This document shows positions 14,250 to 18,726 of a DNA stretch of 18,726 bases, one piece after another. The notes beneath the pieces were generated by a model. It made no database searches and was not told where the DNA came from. It was given only the letters and a program-made list of their open reading frames with translations. The position numbers were made by a program, and so were the translations under genes. Source of the DNA: CAYMAX01 sp964388595 (lineage in GTDB: Bacteria > Bacteroidota > Bacteroidia > Bacteroidales > UBA932); the NCBI GenBank assembly GCA_964388595.1, contig CAYMAX010000027.1, positions 1 to 18,726 on the forward strand. The letters run 5' to 3'. The first letter of the stretch is position 1. Each line of letters begins with the position of its first letter.

Positions 14250-14926
14250 ACCTTGGTCAATATCTGATAAGATATCAACTTACCCTTTCTATCATATACT
14301 TCCTGCCTGATGTTGCCTAAATTCTTGGCATACCAAGTCTTGATTTTGAATTTCTTATCAAATCCGAGCACAGTATTGGTCTGGTCTTCTTCTACTAGAA
14401 AACAATGATAGGTACCTGCCTCTACAGTAATGTCCTTTTCTTCAGTCACTTTCCTATTGGACACTGAGACAGATGATTTGAAATTATTTACATGTACTGA
14501 GATATACCCGTCTTTGATAGTCATCCCCACTTTCAATTCTGCCGGAATATGACTTGCGTCCCCTTTTGAAAACAAATCCTGAGTTTTGGAAGCCTTCTTC
14601 ATATCATGCATCTTGGAAGAGGTCACTCCGTTGACGATAGTAACATCCATCACCACATCATTTTTATCTCCGAAAAGTGGCTTACCATCTTCATCATAAA
14701 AAAGATATGTATATGATACAGACCCATTATTCATATCCCCCTCACATTTATCTACACGCATAGTGTAAGAGCCTGACAATTGCTCTTTCTTATCATAGTT
14801 GTTAAAAGACAATACTTTGCCCGGAGTTGCACAATAATAAGGTTCACTCTCCTGTGCAGATAGAGAGGTGAATGGTACATAGGCACAGAGCAGTACACAA
14901 AGTGCCGAGAAGATAAAACGTTTCAT
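14240..14926 (-). CDS. Exported TapB/DUF3108-like protein
   Basis: A 228-residue exported protein with a signal peptide (MKRFIFSALCVLLCAYVPFT, cleavage after SLSA near residue 24). The mature part looks like the beta-rich TapB/DUF3108-type family of Bacteroidota: a start YYCATPGKVLSFNNYD, a middle VEAGTYHCFLVEE, and a terminal strand pair around KIKTWYAKNLGNIRQEVYD and KGKLISYQ. Biochemical function is unknown; the fold resembles lipoprotein-carrier-like barrels, by family knowledge. Its ATG overlaps the stop of the CNNM gene by 4 bp (ATGA), so translation is probably coupled. It is the last gene of the DPP IV / CNNM unit. Confidence 0.75.
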   Translation of the reverse strand: MKRFIFSALCVLLCAYVPFTSLSAQESEPYYCATPGKVLSFNNYDKKEQLSGSYTMRVDKCEGDMNNGSVSYTYLFYDEDGKPLFGDKNDVVMDVTIVNGVTSSKMHDMKKASKTQDLFSKGDASHIPAELKVGMTIKDGYISVHVNNFKSSVSVSNRKVTEEKDITVEAGTYHCFLVEEDQTNTVLGFDKKFKIKTWYAKNLGNIRQEVYDRKGKLISYQILTKVSN

Positions 14927-16206
14927 TTAGTTTGTTTATTTTGAGTTAATTTAGTTACCAATACTTTATCAATACGGGCTCCGTCCATATCCACGACTTC
15001 AAAACTAAAGCCATTCCAATAGACCTGTTCCCCTGATTGAGGAATATGTTCGAGAAGCTCTAAGATTAAACCTCCGACCGTGTTGTACTCATTCTCTTCT
15101 TCCAAATCTTCGAGGTCAAAATGTTCCAGGAAATCGTAGAAAGGGCACTGTCCATCCACAAGCCAACCGCCTGCCTTGCGAGGGATGATGTCAGGCTCTT
15201 CTTCGTCATCTGAGATATTGCCCACCAATCCTTCCAAGATATCCTTATGGGTGACAATCCCCTGACACACGCCGAATTCATCGCAAATAAGACCATAACC
15301 TATCTGTTTGTCTTTCATCTGCTCGAGCACTTTGTAGACATCAGTGTATTCGTGGAAATACTGCACAGGCTTGAGAATCTGCGAGATATTGAACTTAGGA
15401 TCATCAAGCTTGCCAAACAAATCCTTGAGATATACCACTCCGATGATTTCATCCAAACTTCCCTTTCCCACAGGATAAACTTCGAAAAGGTCTTTTTTGA
15501 CAAGTTCGTTAATCACATCATTGCTCATATCCTGGTCTATCCACACCATCTCATTGCGAGATGTCATAATAGACTCGATTTTCCTGTCGCCGAGAGAAAA
15601 TACCCTGTCGACAATATCCTGCTCCACCTCCTGCACTTCGCCATCCTCTTTTCCCTCCGCTATCATCGAAAGTATCTCATCTTCGGTCACTTTAGTCTCT
15701 TTGTTGGATACCCCGAATATTTTCATCACTCCGCTTGTACTTTTGGCAAGAAGCCATACGAACGGATGAGCCACCCACGAAAGAAAAAGCATGGGTCCTG
15801 ATACCCCCTTTGCAATTTTTTCAGGCGACCCCATCCCTATGCGTTTGGGGACAAGCTCACCAAAGACTAAGGAGATATAGGTCACTATCACTACTATGAG
15901 AATCTTCGCAACCGGATGTGCCCAGGATGCATTCATACCCCAGCGTATCAGGATATTGGCAAAATCATCCGATAAAGCAGCCCCTGAGAAGAGACCTGTC
16001 AAGATACCTATCAGTGTAATCCCTATCTGGATAGTCGACAGAAATTTATTGGGCTCATTAATGAGATTAGCAGCTGCCTTGGCCGTCTTACTGCCTCGTT
16101 TGACATCGGTCATCAGACTTGACTTCCTCGCACTTATCAATGCCACCTCACTCATCGACAACAAGCCATTCAACAAAATAAGAAGGAGGATAATTAGAAT
16201 TTCCAT
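14923..16206 (-). CDS. CNNM/HlyC-CorC family membrane protein with paired CBS domains
   Basis: A 427-residue inner-membrane protein of the hemolysin-family / UPF0053 type. An N-terminal DUF21 (CNNM) domain has membrane segments near 1-20, 58-80, 100-122 and 138-156, including SEVALISARKS and the conserved LVFGELVPKRIG. Two CBS domains follow (about 205-330, starting near RKIESIMTSRNEMVWI and including GVVYLKDLFG and GIVTHKDILE), then a CorC_HlyC domain (about 345-425). CNNM relatives move or regulate Mg2+ with nucleotide binding at the CBS pair; the older name hemolysin is historical. The ion is not shown by the sequence. It lies 24 bp after the DPP IV-like gene and overlaps the next gene by 4 bp. 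Confidence 0.92.
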   Translation of the reverse strand: MEILIILLLILLNGLLSMSEVALISARKSSLMTDVKRGSKTAKAAANLINEPNKFLSTIQIGITLIGILTGLFSGAALSDDFANILIRWGMNASWAHPVAKILIVVIVTYISLVFGELVPKRIGMGSPEKIAKGVSGPMLFLSWVAHPFVWLLAKSTSGVMKIFGVSNKETKVTEDEILSMIAEGKEDGEVQEVEQDIVDRVFSLGDRKIESIMTSRNEMVWIDQDMSNDVINELVKKDLFEVYPVGKGSLDEIIGVVYLKDLFGKLDDPKFNISQILKPVQYFHEYTDVYKVLEQMKDKQIGYGLICDEFGVCQGIVTHKDILEGLVGNISDDEEEPDIIPRKAGGWLVDGQCPFYDFLEHFDLEDLEEENEYNTVGGLILELLEHIPQSGEQVYWNGFSFEVVDMDGARIDKVLVTKLTQNKQTK

Positions 16207-16230
16207 ATTTTCTTCAAAGAGGCAAATTTA

Positions 16231-18471
16231 TTAATTTTTCTCTATAGGCAAATGTTCCAACCAATATTTCATCATGGTCTGATAGAGATGATATGTGGTA
16301 TTCTCCCTTTCGTAGATACTGTGACTGCGCATTGGATAGGACATCATCTCAAACATTTTGTTCTGTTTGATAAGTTCATTAACGAGCATTTCGAGACTTT
16401 GGTAATGGACATTATCATCGCCGGTACCATGTATCAACAGCAAATCACCTTTGAGATTACCTGCAAAATTGATGGGAGAACCATTGAAAAAACCATCAGG
16501 ATTGGAAGAAGGAAGTCCCATATATCTCTCTTGATAGATAGAATCATAAAGAAGTTGAGAATAAACACCTGCTACAGCTATACCTGTACGATATATTTCA
16601 GGGTATTTAAACATTGCATGAGCTGTGGAAGAACCTCCACCGCTCCAGCCCCAGATACCGATACGGGTTTTATCCACATAGGGAAACATCTCTTCAATTT
16701 TCAGGACAGCTGCTGCGTGGTCTGCCGGAGGGATTATTCCAACTTTTCCATAAACGCATTTTCTCCACTCCCTGCCACGCGGATTGTTGGTGCCCCGAGG
16801 ATCTACACTCATTACTATATATCCCTGCTGTGCAAGAACCTGATTCCATAAATCTCTTCCAGACCAGGAATTCTGTACTGTAGATGAACCCGGTTCTCCG
16901 TAAATATAGAAAATAACCGGGTACAGCTTGGTGCTGTCAAAACAGGTGGGCTTAATCATCCATCCGTCCAGAGCCACTTCTCCTATGTCGACCTTGAAAT
17001 ATTCTTTGACATTCAGTCCGAGACTGTCATATCTCCTTCTGACATTTGCATTGTCTTCCAACACCCTGACAGTCTTGTGTTTGGGAAGAGATATCAATTC
17101 ATATTGAGTGGGCGTAGCATTGTCACTGTATATGTGAAGGGCATGTTTGGCATCTGGCGAAATATTATAGAGATGAGTGCCTGCTTCATTAAGTGGTGTG
17201 ATTCTTTCAGCTGCTCCTTTGCCATCAAGTCTGCTGCGATACAGGAACTGCTCCACTGCACTCTCAGGAGAGGCAGAATAATATAGATAGCCCCCTTTGG
17301 TATCGATGAGATAGACATTTATCACATCAAAATCTCCTTTGGTGATAAGAGTCTCTTTCAGACCATCTTTAGAGACTTTATAAAGGTGTCTCCATCCATC
17401 TTTCTCGCTGGTCCAGGTAAAATATTTATCCTTATCAAGCCATTTGATGTTGTCATGTATATTCAAAAATGTCTCGTCTGTGTCTGTCATAAATTGATTG
17501 AGCTGCATAGTCTCAACATCTCCATAATAGACTTTATTGGTGTTCTGAAGACGATTGAGCTGCTGTATCATCACTTCGTTGGAATTGGGAACGAACTCTA
17601 TACGTGCAATGTAGTGATTGCGAGGGTCTCCCGGCAGGTCGAACCATTTGATGCTGCGAGTATTTACATCTACTGCCCCCACCTTGACATCTGAATTGGT
17701 GGTACCTACTTTGGGATAAGGGAAGGGTATTACATAAGAATAGAGGGAATCTATATTGTCAATAATATTGAAGACTCCGGTACCTCTCGTATCGAAATGC
17801 CAGAAAGCAATCTTTTGTCCGTCAGGACTCCATCTGAACCCGTCTCTGTCGTTCAATTCTTCCTCATACACCCAATCAAAAGTACCATTGATGATATCTT
17901 CGTTGCCATCTTCAGTCAGTGGAATAATCTCTCCTGAAGAGAGAACTTCCATGTAAATATTGTTTTTATAAACATAAGCCACCTTATCTCCTGAGGGTGA
18001 TATTTTGGCAAACATCAGCCGTTTGGGTTCAAATCCTTTACCGAGCTGCTGCAATGAATATGTATTCATATCCAATATCCAGTAATCTCCACGAGTATTA
18101 TATCTCCACACTCTGTCGGTATTGGTAAAAATCAACATCTTGGTTTTATCTGAAGAAAAAGAATAATCTCTCAGTCTGAGAGGCTTTGTCAATCCATCAG
18201 GGATGAGTTTCTCAGCAGAAAGCACCACTTTGCGTTCTCCTGTCTTTATGTCATAGGAAACGATATCCAGCCCACCTACTTCTTTGTTGGCTTCCAATGC
18301 TGAATACGAGACACCATCTTCCATCCAATGGAGAGAATTAACACCTCGAGTGTTATATGTGCCCTTGACAAACACATCTTCGATGGTGATTTTAGGATTC
18401 TGGGCAGAAAGATTGACGCAGAAGACTCCTGAAAGGATAACTGCAAACAGAAATAAATATATTCGATTCAT
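16231..18471 (-). CDS. Dipeptidyl peptidase IV-like S9 serine peptidase
   Basis: A 746-residue exported prolyl peptidase with a signal peptide (MNRIYLFLFAVILSGVFCVN, cleavage after LSA near 23), an N-terminal DPPIV-type beta-propeller (about 40-500) and a C-terminal alpha/beta hydrolase. The triad is S610 (GWSGGGSS), D685 (HGTGDDNVHYQ) and H717 (RSHS); the 75- and 32-residue spacings equal those I recall for the Porphyromonas gingivalis enzyme. DWVYEEE at 199-205 supplies the paired Glu that hold the substrate amino terminus, so release of X-Pro dipeptides is expected. It probably works in the periplasm or at the surface in peptide feeding. First gene of a three-gene unit, with a TATCTTTG box 17 bp upstream. 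Confidence 0.95.
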   Translation of the reverse strand: MNRIYLFLFAVILSGVFCVNLSAQNPKITIEDVFVKGTYNTRGVNSLHWMEDGVSYSALEANKEVGGLDIVSYDIKTGERKVVLSAEKLIPDGLTKPLRLRDYSFSSDKTKMLIFTNTDRVWRYNTRGDYWILDMNTYSLQQLGKGFEPKRLMFAKISPSGDKVAYVYKNNIYMEVLSSGEIIPLTEDGNEDIINGTFDWVYEEELNDRDGFRWSPDGQKIAFWHFDTRGTGVFNIIDNIDSLYSYVIPFPYPKVGTTNSDVKVGAVDVNTRSIKWFDLPGDPRNHYIARIEFVPNSNEVMIQQLNRLQNTNKVYYGDVETMQLNQFMTDTDETFLNIHDNIKWLDKDKYFTWTSEKDGWRHLYKVSKDGLKETLITKGDFDVINVYLIDTKGGYLYYSASPESAVEQFLYRSRLDGKGAAERITPLNEAGTHLYNISPDAKHALHIYSDNATPTQYELISLPKHKTVRVLEDNANVRRRYDSLGLNVKEYFKVDIGEVALDGWMIKPTCFDSTKLYPVIFYIYGEPGSSTVQNSWSGRDLWNQVLAQQGYIVMSVDPRGTNNPRGREWRKCVYGKVGIIPPADHAAAVLKIEEMFPYVDKTRIGIWGWSGGGSSTAHAMFKYPEIYRTGIAVAGVYSQLLYDSIYQERYMGLPSSNPDGFFNGSPINFAGNLKGDLLLIHGTGDDNVHYQSLEMLVNELIKQNKMFEMMSYPMRSHSIYERENTTYHLYQTMMKYWLEHLPIEKN

Positions 18472-18488
18472 ATTTTTTTAATTTTTCC

Positions 18489-18496
18489 CAAAGATA
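18489..18496 (-). promoter_or_regulatory. -7 box of the DPP IV / CNNM / TapB unit
   Basis: On the minus strand this reads TATCTTTG, fitting TAnnTTTG, with the ATG 17 bp downstream. No good -33 box is seen at 19-21 bp. Confidence 0.55.
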
Positions 18497-18521
18497 CTAA
18501 ATCTTATTTCTGAATTCTTTA

Positions 18522-18529
18522 TATATTTG
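18522..18529 (+). promoter_or_regulatory. -7 box upstream of the thioredoxin lipoprotein gene
   Basis: TATATTTG fits TAnnTTTG and ends 29 bp before the ATG at 18559. No clear -33 box. The region is AT-rich, so a chance match is possible. Confidence 0.4.
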
Positions 18530-18558
18530 AAGATTATTATTGTGACTAAAACATACAC

Positions 18559-18726
18559 ATGAAAGATTTTTTTAAAGCACTGTTGTTATCTTCACTTTTT
18601 GCTCTTTTTTGCTTTTCTTGCGATAATGCAAATCATGAATCTCAGACATTGGATACCGATACCTTCGTAAATGTTGGCGATACTGCCAAGGATTTTACTG
18701 TTCAGATGTATGATGGAAGTTATATC
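18559..18726 (+). CDS. TlpA/ResA-like thioredoxin-fold lipoprotein, 5' end only
   Basis: The 56 codons visible start with a lipoprotein signal peptide (MKDFFKALLLSSLFALFC) whose lipobox F-S-C21 makes Cys21 the lipidated residue. A short spacer rich in Asn, Asp and Thr follows, then FVNVGDTAKDFTVQMYDGSY, the typical opening strand region of AhpC/TSA-Redoxin domains (pattern VGD-x-A-x-DF). The catalytic CxxC, if present, lies beyond the window, so reductase activity cannot be confirmed. Membrane-anchored thiol-disulfide oxidoreductases of this type are common in Bacteroidota. It is divergent from the DPP IV-like gene. Confidence 0.8.
   Translation, partial: MKDFFKALLLSSLFALFCFSCDNANHESQTLDTDTFVNVGDTAKDFTVQMYDGSYI

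Noticed and set aside
15247..15801. Plus-strand open frame (184 codons) inside the CNNM gene, and similar ones at 5788-6339, 11926-12531 and 16252-16851
   Set aside because: All are antisense to genes with intact family motifs and have no start context or domain of their own.
1..18726. Mobile element, CRISPR array, tRNA or restriction/defence island
   Set aside because: No transposase or integrase, no regularly spaced repeats, no tRNA-like cloverleaf and no defence-gene motifs were seen; the genes are mostly housekeeping or envelope functions.

Overview
The window looks like a chromosomal segment from a member of the Bacteroidales (phylum Bacteroidota). The evidence is a DUF4290 protein, a carboxypeptidase-regulatory-domain TonB receptor, a TapB/DUF3108-like exported protein, a DPP IV-type S9 peptidase with a GWSGGG serine motif, the tdk / unknown gene / rsmI neighbourhood, Bacteroidota-type promoter boxes (TAnnTTTG) just upstream of start codons, and no clear Shine-Dalgarno sequences. 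I cannot assign a genus. I see no tRNA, rRNA, CRISPR array, insertion sequence, phage gene or integron. The DNA is almost fully coding; the longest gap between genes is about 90 bases.

Layout. (1) 1-504, minus: 5' part of rfbD (dTDP-4-dehydrorhamnose reductase). (2) 580-4364, plus: three tightly spaced genes, DUF4290, ftsK (DNA translocase) and a LolA-like lipoprotein carrier. (3) 4368-9769, minus: five tightly packed genes. In transcription order they are a His/Cys-rich exported protein (HYC_CC_PP-like), a TonB-dependent receptor with a CxxxCC motif in its plug, a periplasmic HMA metal-binding protein, and the two subunits of an NfnAB/SudBA-type flavin iron-sulfur oxidoreductase (the larger is usually annotated as NADPH-dependent glutamate synthase). 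(4) 9836-11593, plus: sppA. (5) 11538-13609, minus: a coiled-coil protein of unknown function, rsmI and a helix-hairpin-helix membrane protein. (6) 13651-14247, plus: tdk. (7) 14240-18471, minus: a DPP IV-like peptidase, a CNNM/HlyC-family CBS-domain membrane protein and a TapB-like exported protein. (8) 18559-end, plus: start of a TlpA/ResA-like thioredoxin lipoprotein.

The strands alternate, giving four divergent and three convergent junctions, and each is very compact. All four divergent intergenic regions carry a TAnnTTTG box on each strand, in two cases interlocked or facing each other. The three convergent junctions are 3 bp apart, overlap by 8 bp within a shared 12-bp palindrome, or overlap by 56 bp. 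I see no conventional hairpin-plus-T-tract terminator.

The part most worth a second look is the metal-uptake-like trio (His/Cys-rich protein, TonB receptor, HMA protein) running with only 5- and 4-bp gaps into the Nfn-type electron-bifurcating oxidoreductase. The trio gives an outer-membrane-to-periplasm metal-handling module, likely copper or another soft metal by inference, apparently co-transcribed with a redox enzyme built on FAD and Fe-S clusters.
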